Assembly (NCBI GenBank): GCA_945957605.1
Contig: CAMFLR010000006.1
Coordinates: 248,001 to 312,000 of the forward strand
Origin: an uncultured Isosphaeraceae bacterium
GTDB lineage: Bacteria; Planctomycetota; Planctomycetia; Isosphaerales; Isosphaeraceae
Length of the DNA stretch: 64,000 nt
Reading direction: 5' to 3'
The notes below the pieces were generated by a model. That model was given only the letters and a program-made list of their open reading frames with translations, was not told the DNA's origin and did not search any database. Position numbers and translations under genes: made by a program. Of this stretch, positions 35,976 to 44,997 are shown piece after piece (the first letter of the stretch is position 1; the number at the start of each line of letters is the position of its first letter).

Positions 35976-37631
35976 TCAAACTCTGTATCCGCCCTTCGGC
36001 ACCGGCGGCATGGTCGTAGTCAGTATGAGAATAAAAAGCGAAAGCAGCCAGGGCGCGCACGCGAAGAGAAGCGCGAGCGCGCCCCAGTTTGTTACCGCCA
36101 TCGGATTGCGGCGCCGATGAATGGCCCGAATCACTGCAATGATGCCCAACGGGATGGTGAAGAGCACAAATGTGAAAGCCGACACCGAGAGAAACACTGC
36201 GATACTCGCCGGGAAATCGAGCCCAACCTGCCAGACCAAAACAACATAAAATATCGCGACCGCGACGTTGCAAACGACCAGCTTCACCGCAGCATCAAAT
36301 CGCCGGTCATCCTTCCACCGGATCTGTTGGACTTCAACAGCACTCTTTTTTTCGATCGTCGTCTCACGAAACGCCAGCGACTCAGCAATGTCGCCCTGTG
36401 ACACACCTGCCGACTCGAGCTCATCGCGCAAGGCCACAATGATATCTTCATGACGCTCGAGATATCGACTTCGGTGCTCGTCATTCATGCACGAATCGGC
36501 CGTCTCACGAATCGCTTCGATTGCAGCGCGGCAACTCTCCTCAATTCGCCGTGAATCTCCCTTCTCACGCCAAAATTTGGCCAATAGCAGAGCGATACCC
36601 AGATCGTTCGGCTTGTATCCATAGCGCATGCGGGTTGCCCTGAGTTCGTCCGCATGAACCGCCACCTTGTCCCGATCGTCCCGCCGGATTGCTAGCACCA
36701 GGCGCACAGTCGCGAGTTTCAATGGCAGCGCCGCTCGTCCCCGAAGCAGTGGCGAAGCCGCGAGTTCGTCGATCTCTTGCTCGGCGACATCAAGTGCACC
36801 CTGCTCGATCCGAATCGTCGCGCGATAGAGAGCGACTAGCCAAGGACCAACCTCGCCACCGTTATCACGATACCAGGCCGCGGCCAAATCAAGCGCACGC
36901 TCCGCCGCTTCCCAGTCGCTGCCATGAATCGCACACTCCGCATGGACGATCTGGCGAAACCCGTGAGTCGAACTAAGCGCCGTCGGTAGCAACGTCTCTG
37001 CTTCGGCGAAATAAACACTGGCGGCATCACCGTCATACTTGCGATATTCCGAGGCCGCCGAGAGCAGAAAGATCATCAAAGTAGAAGAGTCGCCAACCGC
37101 AAGCATGTGCGTTCTCAGGCCTTCGACCGCCGCCACCAGCGTCTTCGGACTAAGCTCGACCGCTTTGAGTCTCAATGCTCGAAGAATCCAAAGGCCATCG
37201 CTTACCAATTCCGCATTCTTCACTTTGTAGGTGAATGGCAGAAGATTGCCCGCGACAAGCCAGGCATTGATCGCCGCATTGGCGAGCCAGAAATCGCGCC
37301 CCCAACTCAGTCCCAATCCAAGCGCGAGGAAAATCATTGAGGCGATGAAATTGAACAACACGCCGCCGGAGTACATCGCAACACTTTGCCAGCGCGATGG
37401 AACCACATCGGGAAAATGACTGAAAGTGATCCCTTGAAATAGCTTGAAGCAACAAAGATAAACCCGGGTCTTTCGCAACGAAAAGACGAACAACGGCCGT
37501 CCAAATCCGATCCCGAGCGACGTCGGCACATATCCCACGGCCGCGCCAATCACAGCATGCCCGAATTCGTGAATCCATACCGATAAATGCAAGGCGATGA
37601 GACCGTACAACACATACAGAATTTCGGTCAT
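35976..37631 (-). CDS. M50-family (site-2-protease-like) membrane metallopeptidase with a long helical insert
   Basis: The zinc motif HEFGH is at residues 21-25 inside the first membrane segment. The second motif NLLPFTYKVKNAELVSDGLWIL around residue 135-155 supplies the Asn-Leu-Leu-Pro and Asp-Gly expected of M50 peptidases. Membrane segments cover about 1-150. A helical domain of about 290 residues follows with TPR-like features (LAAAWYRDNGGEVGPWLVAL), and two more membrane segments close the 551-residue protein. No PDZ domain is visible. Cleavage of membrane-bound regulators is the family role; the partner is unknown. Confidence 0.85.
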   Translation of the reverse strand: MTEILYVLYGLIALHLSVWIHEFGHAVIGAAVGYVPTSLGIGFGRPLFVFSLRKTRVYLCCFKLFQGITFSHFPDVVPSRWQSVAMYSGGVLFNFIASMIFLALGLGLSWGRDFWLANAAINAWLVAGNLLPFTYKVKNAELVSDGLWILRALRLKAVELSPKTLVAAVEGLRTHMLAVGDSSTLMIFLLSAASEYRKYDGDAASVYFAEAETLLPTALSSTHGFRQIVHAECAIHGSDWEAAERALDLAAAWYRDNGGEVGPWLVALYRATIRIEQGALDVAEQEIDELAASPLLRGRAALPLKLATVRLVLAIRRDDRDKVAVHADELRATRMRYGYKPNDLGIALLLAKFWREKGDSRRIEESCRAAIEAIRETADSCMNDEHRSRYLERHEDIIVALRDELESAGVSQGDIAESLAFRETTIEKKSAVEVQQIRWKDDRRFDAAVKLVVCNVAVAIFYVVLVWQVGLDFPASIAVFLSVSAFTFVLFTIPLGIIAVIRAIHRRRNPMAVTNWGALALLFACAPWLLSLFILILTTTMPPVPKGGYRV

Positions 37632-38261
37632 GATCCGGCCGCCAAAACATGCTGGGAGATGCTTCAGTTACGCACAACCCGACGAGGACTTGCCATCATC
37701 GCACGCCGGTTCCTTGAGGCCAACTCAGCTGAAACAAAAAGAAAATCACTCGAACGATGGTGAATCCCACGATTCTTCACTCCAAAAATCGATTTACGTA
37801 AGTCTTTTCGCTTAAAATGCTAATGCAAAGTCGACGGACGTTTTCTCGAGTGCACGGCCAATAATCTCAACCAATATGGTCGATTTTGTCGAAATACCCC
37901 TTGACGATTAGCGTGTAGCGAGCGATAGTTGTCTTCAGTCGGGGATCGTGGATCGGTCACCGATGATCTGGGGGTTGTTGAGTTACTCAGGCGAATTATC
38001 ATGGCAACGCATCTTCATCATTACTTTTGTTGTTGATCAAAACACCCTCCCCCTGCCGCGCGGGGTAGACCCACCCCAGCGCGGTCACTTCATAACGTAC
38101 GGTTCCGCGACCCATGAGGGGTAAGGATGCCGTTGAATAATTCGCCTGGCGGATGCCGGTGCGGAGCGCACTTGCGAGTTCTTCGTCGTCGCGAAATCTC
38201 GCCGCGGAACAGTTGCAGCCTGTCGTAAGCAAGACTCAAAACTTCAAGGAGTGATTGCGCA
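37632..38261. other. Intergenic region of 630 bases
   Basis: No gene with family resemblance was found. It should contain the promoter of the M50 peptidase gene (minus) and that of the small plus-strand gene. Several short frames on the minus strand have no ribosome binding site. A few stretches are A+T-rich. Confidence 0.5.
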
Positions 38262-38579
38262 ATGATTCCCATCCTGGCGGCTGGTGACGTGCTGATCAAC
38301 CCCGCCAATCTCACTTACGCTGTCGTCGAAATGGACTCGGAAGGGCTGCACCTGAGGCTTGGATTCGCCAATCCATCAGGAGGGCCAAGCGAGTTGCGGC
38401 TGACCGGAGTCGAGGCCCGATCGGTTCTCGGCTGGCTGCGATCTCAGGCCGAACATCTCGACTCCGGCCCCGTTTCATCCCGATTGAGTTCCGTCGTTTC
38501 ACCCGACCGTTTCAGCCGAGCAACTTCGAGCCGGCCGTTTTTTCGTGAACGAATCCCCCTCCGCACCGCCGTCGGCTGA
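38262..38579 (+). CDS. Small hypothetical protein
   Basis: A 105-residue product with a strong AAGGAGTG ribosome binding site and beta-like segments (GDVLINPANLTYAVVEMDSEG, LHLRLGFANPSGG), with LRLTGVEARSVLGWLRS. The C-terminal 30 residues look disordered. Not recognised. The next gene follows after 69 nt. Confidence 0.65.
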   Translation: MIPILAAGDVLINPANLTYAVVEMDSEGLHLRLGFANPSGGPSELRLTGVEARSVLGWLRSQAEHLDSGPVSSRLSSVVSPDRFSRATSSRPFFRERIPLRTAVG

Positions 38580-38648
38580 CCCATAGTTCAGCCGGTGGTT
38601 GAACCCAGGCAACCAATCAACGGTTGCATGACATAAAGGATAGCAACC

Positions 38649-39269
38649 ATGTCCGCGATTGCCGAATATCCCGTGTTGCGGCGCCCGCGCGTTGCCCCCA
38701 AACGCCCCTACCTCACCGTCGTCGCCGGCCTTCCTGGCTCGGGCCGCGCCCATCTCATGAGCGTGCTCGAATCCGGCGGCCTGCCGATTCTCACCGACAG
38801 CGATCGCCTGCCGGACGAAGATCATCCCTGGGGTTTTTCCGACTTCGAGCCCGTCAAGTCGCTCAAAACCGACTCGACCTGGGTCGCCGAATCACTCGGC
38901 CAGACCGTCAAAATGGTGCACATTTTACTTTATGACTTGCCCGAACATGTGAATTACCGCGTCGTCTTCATGAATCGACGTCTCGACGAGGTTCTCTCAG
39001 TACAAAATCGCCTGCTCGATCGTCTCGGAAAACCAAACCATCTGGATGACACACGTTGTGCTCGCGTATTTCTCGACCAGTTGAAGAAGCTCAAATCCTG
39101 GCTAGCCGCACGTCCCAACTTCCAGGTGCTGAACGTCGACTACAACGCCCTGCTCGACGACCCGCTGCCAAACGTGGTGGCGATTAACAAGTTCCTGGGT
39201 GGCGGACTCGACCTGGCCGCGATGGCCGTGAGTCTTGGATATCGCCTCTACACACGCGACGAGTCTTGA
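38649..39269 (+). CDS. Sulfotransferase-like P-loop protein with degenerate P-loop
   Basis: The 206-residue product resembles the sulfotransferase family that begins with GLPRSGTS...GGMPVLTD...DEDNPRGYYE. Here the P-loop reads GLPGSGRAHLMSVL, followed by GGLPILTDSDRLPDEDHPWGF and YRVVFMNRRLDEVLSVQNRLL. The conserved Arg-Ser-Gly-Thr of the PAPS-binding loop is replaced by Gly-Ser-Gly-Arg, so PAPS binding may be lost or altered. An AAGGAT site precedes the ATG and a strong terminator follows. Confidence 0.75.
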   Translation: MSAIAEYPVLRRPRVAPKRPYLTVVAGLPGSGRAHLMSVLESGGLPILTDSDRLPDEDHPWGFSDFEPVKSLKTDSTWVAESLGQTVKMVHILLYDLPEHVNYRVVFMNRRLDEVLSVQNRLLDRLGKPNHLDDTRCARVFLDQLKKLKSWLAARPNFQVLNVDYNALLDDPLPNVVAINKFLGGGLDLAAMAVSLGYRLYTRDES

Positions 39270-39309
39270 ATGGCCGACTGAAGAAGATGGAAGTGTTTTC
39301 GACATAAAA

Positions 39310-39357
39310 CTCGCCCAGGTTCGTGGCAAAAAGCACGAACCTGGGCGAGTTATTTTA
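39310..39357 (+). terminator. Strong Rho-independent terminator
   Basis: CTCGCCCAGGTTCGTG and CACGAACCTGGGCGAG form a perfect 16-bp stem with an 8-nt loop, followed by TTATTTTA, 41 nt after the sulfotransferase-like gene. The preceding A-run would also give a T-run on the opposite strand. Confidence 0.92.
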
Positions 39358-39399
39358 ATGCGACTCGACCGCTGCATTGCCCTGCGGAATCTTGCAATT

Positions 39400-39472
39400 G
39401 GGTGCCACTTGCTATTCCAGTGCACTTCCTCTTCGTTTGAATTCAAGTGCACTGTCATCGTCAGTTGCACCC
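39400..39472. repeat. Family-1 palindromic repeat, copy 3 (diverged)
   Basis: It begins GGGTGCCACTTGCTATTCCAG and ends GTCAGTTGCACCC, with inner CAGTGCACTT / AAGTGCACTG arms. It lies between two convergent genes, flanked by their terminators. It is more degenerate than copies 2, 4 and 5. Confidence 0.75.
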
Positions 39473-39543
39473 GAGGAAGTCGACTTGGCGGGACAAGCTA
39501 AGAGAGACAGCCGAACCACATCAAGATACTCAGATAAAGCAAA

Positions 39544-39582
39544 CCGCCCGGGCCTGTGGCATTAATCCACAAACCCGGGCGG
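39544..39582 (-). terminator. Rho-independent terminator, possibly bidirectional
   Basis: CCGCCCGGG / CCCGGGCGG with inner TGTGG / CCACA pairs form a stem. On the minus strand it is followed by TTTGCTTTATC, about 30 nt after the stop codon of the secreted repeat protein; on the plus strand CTTGTTTT follows, so it may work in both directions. Confidence 0.85.
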
Positions 39583-39612
39583 CTTGTTTTCAAGCGATCG
39601 GCTGACTCACTC

Positions 39613-41004
39613 TTAGCGAGCAAGTGCCGCCGCACGCTTCTGTTCTTCCGAGGCGAGAACGCCGTCGTTCAGCTTGCGATAGAGCAGCGACCGCAACTCG
39701 GCCGAAGGTTCCTTGGCGATCCACTCGCGGGCCGATTCAGCACGATTACGCTTCCCTTGCGACTCGGCGACCGCAGCAAGCGCGATCGGCGGATTCGCGG
39801 GGTTCGAGTAAAGCACCACGCTGGCGCGGGCGTCGTCGAACCGGCCGAAAGCGATCAGACTGTCGATCAAAACGCCCACGAGAATTTCACGCGGGTCGGC
39901 GTTCGGCACCATCGAGATTGCCTTGGCGGCCTCGGAGTACGCCAGCGTCGCCGCTTCTTGCTGCCCGAACACCGCCTCGTTTTCGGCGATTTTCAGGAAG
40001 CCGTCGGTGCGAACTTCGGGCTGGGGAATCGAGCGGGCTGCCTCGATGGCGCGATCAAACTGTCCCGAAGCAGCTGCGTTCGAGGCGATCGCCACGAGAG
40101 CGCGGTCGCGGAGCGCCGGACGTTCGATCGTCATCGCCTGCTTGATCGCCAGCACGAGGAACTGGTCGGCAAAATCGCGGGTGAGCGGCGGGATCTTGGT
40201 CGGGTCGGGCCGCACCTGAGACAGGCGGAACGACTCACGAACGAGCACCGAGCTACCGAGCGACTCGCTTTCGACGATTCGATACAGGTTTTCCGTGCGA
40301 GCCGAGCGATTCCTGATCTGGAACGCCAACTCGTAGGCAAGTTGCCACTCGCTACGGCCGCGTTCGAGGTTCGATTTGCGGTCGATATTCTTCGGAGCCG
40401 GCAGCACCGGAATGACGTCGGGCGACGCCTGAGCAACCGCGATTTCGCGCATGTGCTCTTCAGCAAGAGCCAGCGCACCAATGATCACGTTGGTAAGCCG
40501 CTGGTCGCGAATCGTCGGATTCGTCTCGCGAAGCGAATCTTCGGCGCCACGGAAAATCGCATTGTGTCCCAGGTCGGGACGGCCGAGGAAGATCGAGCTT
40601 CGCGCCAAACGCACGAGCGCGAGCGACCGTTCACCTGGATCGGTGATGGCCAGCGCATCGCGAACAAGCGCGTTTTCTTCCGTTGTAAACGTTCCACGAG
40701 CGCTCTCGGGAATCGTGATCCGAGGCACCAGCATTGGGTCGGGACGCGGACCACCGCGTTCGAGTCGCGGGTCGAGATTCAAGAGCGGGGGAAAGCTCGA
40801 CGGACGGCCGCTGGTCGCGCCCAGGCCGCCCGCTTCTGCGCCCGTTCCCGTCGCGCCCGCTCCGCCCGATTCTCGGCCCGTGCCCGTGCCAGAACCCGAA
40901 CCCGAGGAAATCCCCTGGGCGAACGTAGTGGTCGGAGCGGTAAACCAAAACAACAAGCCCAGGCCAACGGCCGGGAGAAATTCGCGTGAACGAAGGAGAT
41001 TCAT
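39613..41004 (-). CDS. Secreted helical-repeat protein with Gly/Ser-rich linker
   Basis: The 463-residue product has a signal peptide ending near TTTFAQ (residue about 30), then a Gly/Ser/Thr/Ala linker (GISSGSGSGTGTGRESGGAG) to about residue 65, and a long alpha-helical array from about 105 onward with repeated alanine- and arginine-rich helices (for example ALRDRALVAIASNAAASGQF and DRAIEAARSIPQ). The pattern is TPR/HEAT-like. No enzyme motif is visible. Function unknown; an envelope scaffold is possible. Confidence 0.8.
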   Translation of the reverse strand: MNLLRSREFLPAVGLGLLFWFTAPTTTFAQGISSGSGSGTGTGRESGGAGATGTGAEAGGLGATSGRPSSFPPLLNLDPRLERGGPRPDPMLVPRITIPESARGTFTTEENALVRDALAITDPGERSLALVRLARSSIFLGRPDLGHNAIFRGAEDSLRETNPTIRDQRLTNVIIGALALAEEHMREIAVAQASPDVIPVLPAPKNIDRKSNLERGRSEWQLAYELAFQIRNRSARTENLYRIVESESLGSSVLVRESFRLSQVRPDPTKIPPLTRDFADQFLVLAIKQAMTIERPALRDRALVAIASNAAASGQFDRAIEAARSIPQPEVRTDGFLKIAENEAVFGQQEAATLAYSEAAKAISMVPNADPREILVGVLIDSLIAFGRFDDARASVVLYSNPANPPIALAAVAESQGKRNRAESAREWIAKEPSAELRSLLYRKLNDGVLASEEQKRAAALAR

Positions 41005-41229
41005 CGATGCCGGTCCTAGCTGTGCCGGTGGTCCGGAAACCTAGTTTCCGGGTGCCGAACGGATTTGCCCGCGATCGCCCGAACTTGAACCGTCCGGGCG
41101 CGGCGCGACAGCAACATGGTTCCACATCCCAAGGATTCCCCGCGTTCCGCCTCCGGTCAAGCGGCGAAATGAACGCGATTCTCAATCCTTGGGACCACCG
41201 ACAACGACTTTACCGGTCAGGTTGAGCAA

Positions 41230-42522
41230 TCAGCCCCGCGCAAACAGCCGACGCGGGTTTTCCAGAATCACGAGCTTCGCGACATCAAGCGCCCGATCAA
41301 CCGACCATCCCCTTCCGCGAATCCCATCGTCGGCGAGAGTCTCAGCCAGCACCTTGCGGAACGTGTTGAACTTGGGCAGAACGAACTCCAGCTTGTAAGC
41401 GTCGGAGTAATACCCTACCTGCTTCGTCTTCGGCACCGCCTGCAAGCGCGCTTTGAGATCGGCCGCGATATACGCGGGAATGTTCGAGTACCACCAGTAA
41501 CCCATTGGGACGACGTTAGGGAAGATCCACGAGTACGCGACGAGTTCACCAGCAGCGTCGGGCGACAGCGTCGACACCGGGAACGTCACGTTCGAGAAGT
41601 GATTGAACAACTCATGATAATCGTGCAGGCTCACGCGACGATCAAAAAGGTCGCGACCACCCGACACGCCCGCCGCATAAACGCCGCGAATTGGCCCGAT
41701 CATCAGGTCGAACGGCATCTTGTGCTCGGCACATTGCTCGGCGAGCAGCCAGAACACCGCGCGGCGAATCATGGTATGTTCTTCAGGACGTAAGTCCATA
41801 CCATGCAAGGCGCGACGGATCGGCGTCACCGCCGCTTTGGGCGTCGCGCGGAAAGGTGCAAAATCGGGAGGCAGGCTGATGGCGCATGCCGCCGCCCCCT
41901 TCGACTTGAACCGCTCGAACAGGATGCCAATCGCCTGCGAAAGGCTGGCGTAATCGACCACGTCGATTCCCGTCGAATTTTTGAGCCGCTCAACAGTGCT
42001 CGGCAGGTGCAGTTTGAGGACGAGGTCGTCGGTCCGCAAGCACGGGACGTACTTCGAGGTATCCCAGCCTTCGAGCGTGTCGTCAAAGTCGTTGGTCAAA
42101 AAGCAGGCTTCGAGATTGGTTTTCGACCAGACGTTCGCGTCCCAAGCCGGTCCCGTTTCCGACTTCTCAGCGCGATCGTAAAGGGCGTCGATCGTGTCGG
42201 CATTGATGCGATCGTCGAAGCCGTAGAATGTCCGGGCGATTTCGGTCAGCCAGGAATATTGAACCGTGTTGTCGATCCGGTCGAGATAACGGGAGAGGTT
42301 GCGCGCACGCTGGCGCGGAGCGACATCCTCGGCGACGAGTTCGCTGGGCATCCCCGCCGAGTGGGCGAGTTCGGTATAGTAGTGGTATCCCAGAACCTCA
42401 TCGAGATTGCGGGCTGCCGGACTGTGCGGGTTGATGTGCGAATGAGGGTCGAAAATCGGCCAGCGCGTCATCTCGTCAAAGAGTTCGCGGGCAGCAGGAT
42501 CAGTCGGCACGATGTTCGGCAT
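41230..42522 (-). CDS. Glucuronate isomerase-like amidohydrolase (UxaC family)
   Basis: A 430-residue TIM-barrel metal-dependent hydrolase fold. The metal motif FDPHSHINPHSP is near residue 30, and TNDFDDTLEGWD, HLPSTVERLKNSTG and VPMGYWWYSNIP are typical of the glucuronate isomerase set found in planctomycetes. The enzyme would interconvert glucuronate/galacturonate with keto sugars, though many members of this branch have uncharacterised substrates. The start MPNIVPTDPAARELFDEM is preferred over an ATG 78 nt upstream because the extra residues are not conserved in style. Confidence 0.8.
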   Translation of the reverse strand: MPNIVPTDPAARELFDEMTRWPIFDPHSHINPHSPAARNLDEVLGYHYYTELAHSAGMPSELVAEDVAPRQRARNLSRYLDRIDNTVQYSWLTEIARTFYGFDDRINADTIDALYDRAEKSETGPAWDANVWSKTNLEACFLTNDFDDTLEGWDTSKYVPCLRTDDLVLKLHLPSTVERLKNSTGIDVVDYASLSQAIGILFERFKSKGAAACAISLPPDFAPFRATPKAAVTPIRRALHGMDLRPEEHTMIRRAVFWLLAEQCAEHKMPFDLMIGPIRGVYAAGVSGGRDLFDRRVSLHDYHELFNHFSNVTFPVSTLSPDAAGELVAYSWIFPNVVPMGYWWYSNIPAYIAADLKARLQAVPKTKQVGYYSDAYKLEFVLPKFNTFRKVLAETLADDGIRGRGWSVDRALDVAKLVILENPRRLFARG

Positions 42523-42661
42523 CGGACAGGGCTCGCGGGGATTTCGAGGAACGTCCCGACTTTCAGCGCGACGAATCACGTCGCAAGTTCTTATCGCCAA
42601 AGGCTAGCGGGACGAGAGCACGTCCGCAAGGGGAGGTAGGCCGGCCTTCGGCCATCGGTGC

Positions 42662-43393
42662 ATGAACATTCTCGTAACCGGTGGCGGCACGGTAGCCCCG
42701 ATCGACGACGTCCGCCAGATCACCAACATGTCCACCGGCCGCTTCTCGGCCGCCATCAGCGAGGCTGCCCTCCAGCGCGGAGCGAAGGTCTGGCACGTCC
42801 ACGGCAAGAACGCCCAGCTCCCGTTCATCGGCCGCGCAAAACTCGACCTCGACGCCGATTTCGCCGCCGAATCGGCCAGGCTCGCGGCTTTGAAAACAGA
42901 ATGGGACGCCGTGCGATCTCGGCTCGAAATCGTGCCGCTGGCGGAAGGCACCGTCCCCGACTACGCCGCGACCGTCGAGGCAATCCTCACGCGTGAACGA
43001 ATCGATGCCGTCTTCCTGGCCATGGCGGCGTCCGACTTCGCCCCCCTGCCCGACACCGGCAAAATTCCCAGCGATACCGAAGAACTGATTCTCCGCTGCC
43101 GCAGGTTGCCCAAGGTGATTCGCTCCGTCCGTGATTGGGCACCGGACATCTATCTCGTCGGCTTCAAACTCCTCTCAGGCGTCAGCGAAGACGCACTGAT
43201 CGATCGCGCTCGGCGCGACCTGGAAACCAATCGCGCCGACCTGACCGTCGCCAACGATCTGCAACTCCTCCGCGCCGGCCAGCATACGATTCACCTGGTC
43301 CGTCCCGTCCAACTGACCGAAACGCTTGGCCCACCCGATGATCTTGCCGGGCAACTTGTGGAGCGAGTGTGGCGCTGGGCCAGCAAACGATGA
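42662..43393 (+). CDS. CoaB-type phosphopantothenate-cysteine ligase domain protein
   Basis: The 243-residue product begins MNILVTGGGTVAPIDDVRQI and contains NMSTGRFSAAISEAALQRGA, the CoaB nucleotide-binding start, and later FLAMAASDFAPLPDTGKIPS, YLVGFKLLSG and RRDLETNRADLTVANDL. It lacks the CoaC decarboxylase half, so it is a CoaB-only form (as in some bacteria). It overlaps the following acyltransferase gene by ATGA, which is unusual for a cofactor gene. Confidence 0.85.
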   Translation: MNILVTGGGTVAPIDDVRQITNMSTGRFSAAISEAALQRGAKVWHVHGKNAQLPFIGRAKLDLDADFAAESARLAALKTEWDAVRSRLEIVPLAEGTVPDYAATVEAILTRERIDAVFLAMAASDFAPLPDTGKIPSDTEELILRCRRLPKVIRSVRDWAPDIYLVGFKLLSGVSEDALIDRARRDLETNRADLTVANDLQLLRAGQHTIHLVRPVQLTETLGPPDDLAGQLVERVWRWASKR

Positions 43394-44541
43394 GCGAACG
43401 CGTTTACTATCCGCAACTTGACGGCCTGCGATTCATCGCATTCCTTCTCGTATTCGCGTTCCACGGCGGCTTTCCCTGGCTGGCCGATTTCCTCTCGCTC
43501 ATCACGCTGCCGATTTTTCTGATTGCGCAGCTATTCGGGTCTGAAGCCGCCGGACACGCCGCGGCGATCGGTCCGTCGATCGGCAATGCACTCCGTCTCA
43601 ATGGCTGGACGGGAGTGCAACTCTTTTTCGTTCTGAGCGGCTACCTGATCACCACCCTCCTGCTCCGCGAGGAGCGCGAATACGGCCGGATCGACCTGCG
43701 CGCCTTCTGGATCCGCCGCATCCTCCGAATCTGGCCACTCTATTACCTGATCATCGCGCTGGCGTTTTTCGCTGTCCCCGCGCTCAGCGGCGAGTGGGGT
43801 TCACCGACGCATCGCAACTTGCTGAATCAGCTACCCTGGTTTCTCGTGTTTCTGGGAAACTGGTCGATGATCGTCCAGGGACCTGTCGGCAGCGATCAGG
43901 CGAGCATTCTCTGGTCCGTCTGCGCGGAAGAGCAGTTCTACATCCTCTGCCCGCTGCTCATCGCGTTTATCCCTCGCAGGGCTCGCCTGCCGGTTGTTTG
44001 CACGCTGATGTGCGGGGGTATCGGCTACCGCGCGTGGCTGGCGTGGAGCATCCCCAAGCAGTGGGAGATCAACTACAACGTCCTGGCGACGATCGACACA
44101 CTTCTGAGTGGCGTCGCTCTGGCGATCCTGGTCGATCGCGGTTCAATTCGTGCACCATCGCCCAGGGTTTCACGCATCATCGGCTGGGTGTTGATCGTGG
44201 GAATACTCGCGCTATTCCGCAATCCAGTCCTGGCCCACATGCGACCCTGGCGTCAGACCGTCGATTTCGCGCTCATCTGGCTCACGGCTTCGAGCGTCGT
44301 GGCATATCTCGTAATCTGCGAGAGCCGAGGACGTCGCTGGCTTTCATGGCCGCCGATCGTCTGGCTGGGACGGATCAGCTACGGCCTGTACATGTATCAC
44401 GAAATCGTGCTGCACGCGGTGCCACCTCTGCCGGCACTTGGCCTTACCGTTGCGATCGCTGCAGCGTCGTATTACCTATTCGAGCGGTCATTCCTTAGGC
44501 TCAAAGGCCGCTGGACGCGAGTCGCCTCTCGACCGGTTTAG
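43390..44541 (+). CDS. Acyltransferase family 3 (OafA/YrhL-like) membrane protein
   Basis: A 383-residue integral membrane O-acyltransferase. The start MSERVYYPQLDGLRFIAFLL, with RFIAFLLVFAFHGGF in the first membrane segment, matches the family (catalytic His in the F-H element). FFVLSGYLITTLLLREE and RRILRIWPLYYLIIALAF are the next landmarks. About ten membrane segments are visible. It would acetylate or acylate a cell-surface glycan. The ATG overlaps the CoaB-domain stop codon (ATGA), so translation is coupled. Confidence 0.93.
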   Translation: MSERVYYPQLDGLRFIAFLLVFAFHGGFPWLADFLSLITLPIFLIAQLFGSEAAGHAAAIGPSIGNALRLNGWTGVQLFFVLSGYLITTLLLREEREYGRIDLRAFWIRRILRIWPLYYLIIALAFFAVPALSGEWGSPTHRNLLNQLPWFLVFLGNWSMIVQGPVGSDQASILWSVCAEEQFYILCPLLIAFIPRRARLPVVCTLMCGGIGYRAWLAWSIPKQWEINYNVLATIDTLLSGVALAILVDRGSIRAPSPRVSRIIGWVLIVGILALFRNPVLAHMRPWRQTVDFALIWLTASSVVAYLVICESRGRRWLSWPPIVWLGRISYGLYMYHEIVLHAVPPLPALGLTVAIAAASYYLFERSFLRLKGRWTRVASRPV

Positions 44542-44564
44542 TACCCTTAGAAGGCTACTAATTT

Positions 44565-44640
44565 GGGTGCCACTGGCTATGCCAGTGCTCTTTAAATTCG
44601 AACAGCCCTCGGGAAAGCACTGGCATGAGCAGTGGCACCC
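44565..44640. repeat. Family-1 palindromic repeat, copy 4
   Basis: Seventy-six bases from GGGTGCCACTGGC to CAGTGGCACCC, with left arm CACTGGC-TAT-GCCAGTG-CTCTT and right arm AAAGCACTGGC...GCAGTGG. It lies between convergent genes (acyltransferase, small membrane protein), 24 nt after the first stop codon. Confidence 0.9.
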
Positions 44641-44664
44641 GACTCATAAAAATACACCAACAAT

Positions 44665-44967
44665 TCAATCCGACCGTGGCCCTTGCTCTTTCTGATAAGC
44701 CACAAAGTTCCGTTCCAGCCGTTTGAAATCCCACCAAGAAAGTGCCACGATCGGCCCGAAAACAACGGCGATAAAAATCAGCGCGATATCCGGCCGCCGA
44801 AACGCGGTGAAAATCGCCAGGAACATGAGCGAGACGCCGCCAATCACCGCACTCAGCACCTTCGTCGACAGGCGATACTTCTCCACCTGCACGCTCAAGG
44901 GTTCGGCGTTGAAACGCAGCCGCCGCAGCTTCTTGCGCCAGTAAATTTCGCGGGCGGGATCAATCAT
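44665..44967 (-). CDS. Small two-span membrane protein
   Basis: The 100-residue product has a basic N-terminus and two hydrophobic segments (about 38-57, VLSAVIGGVSLMFLAIFTAF, and about 62-79, ALIFIAVVFGPIVALSWW). It lies 30 nt downstream of mutS on the same strand. Not recognised. Confidence 0.6.
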   Translation of the reverse strand: MIDPAREIYWRKKLRRLRFNAEPLSVQVEKYRLSTKVLSAVIGGVSLMFLAIFTAFRRPDIALIFIAVVFGPIVALSWWDFKRLERNFVAYQKEQGPRSD

Positions 44968-44997
44968 CGGCCGTATTCAACTCCCAAAAGCTCGCCG

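Noticed and set aside
39556..40989. Long Arg-rich plus-strand frame opposite the secreted repeat protein
   Set aside because: Antisense shadow; the minus-strand product has a signal peptide and ordered repeats.
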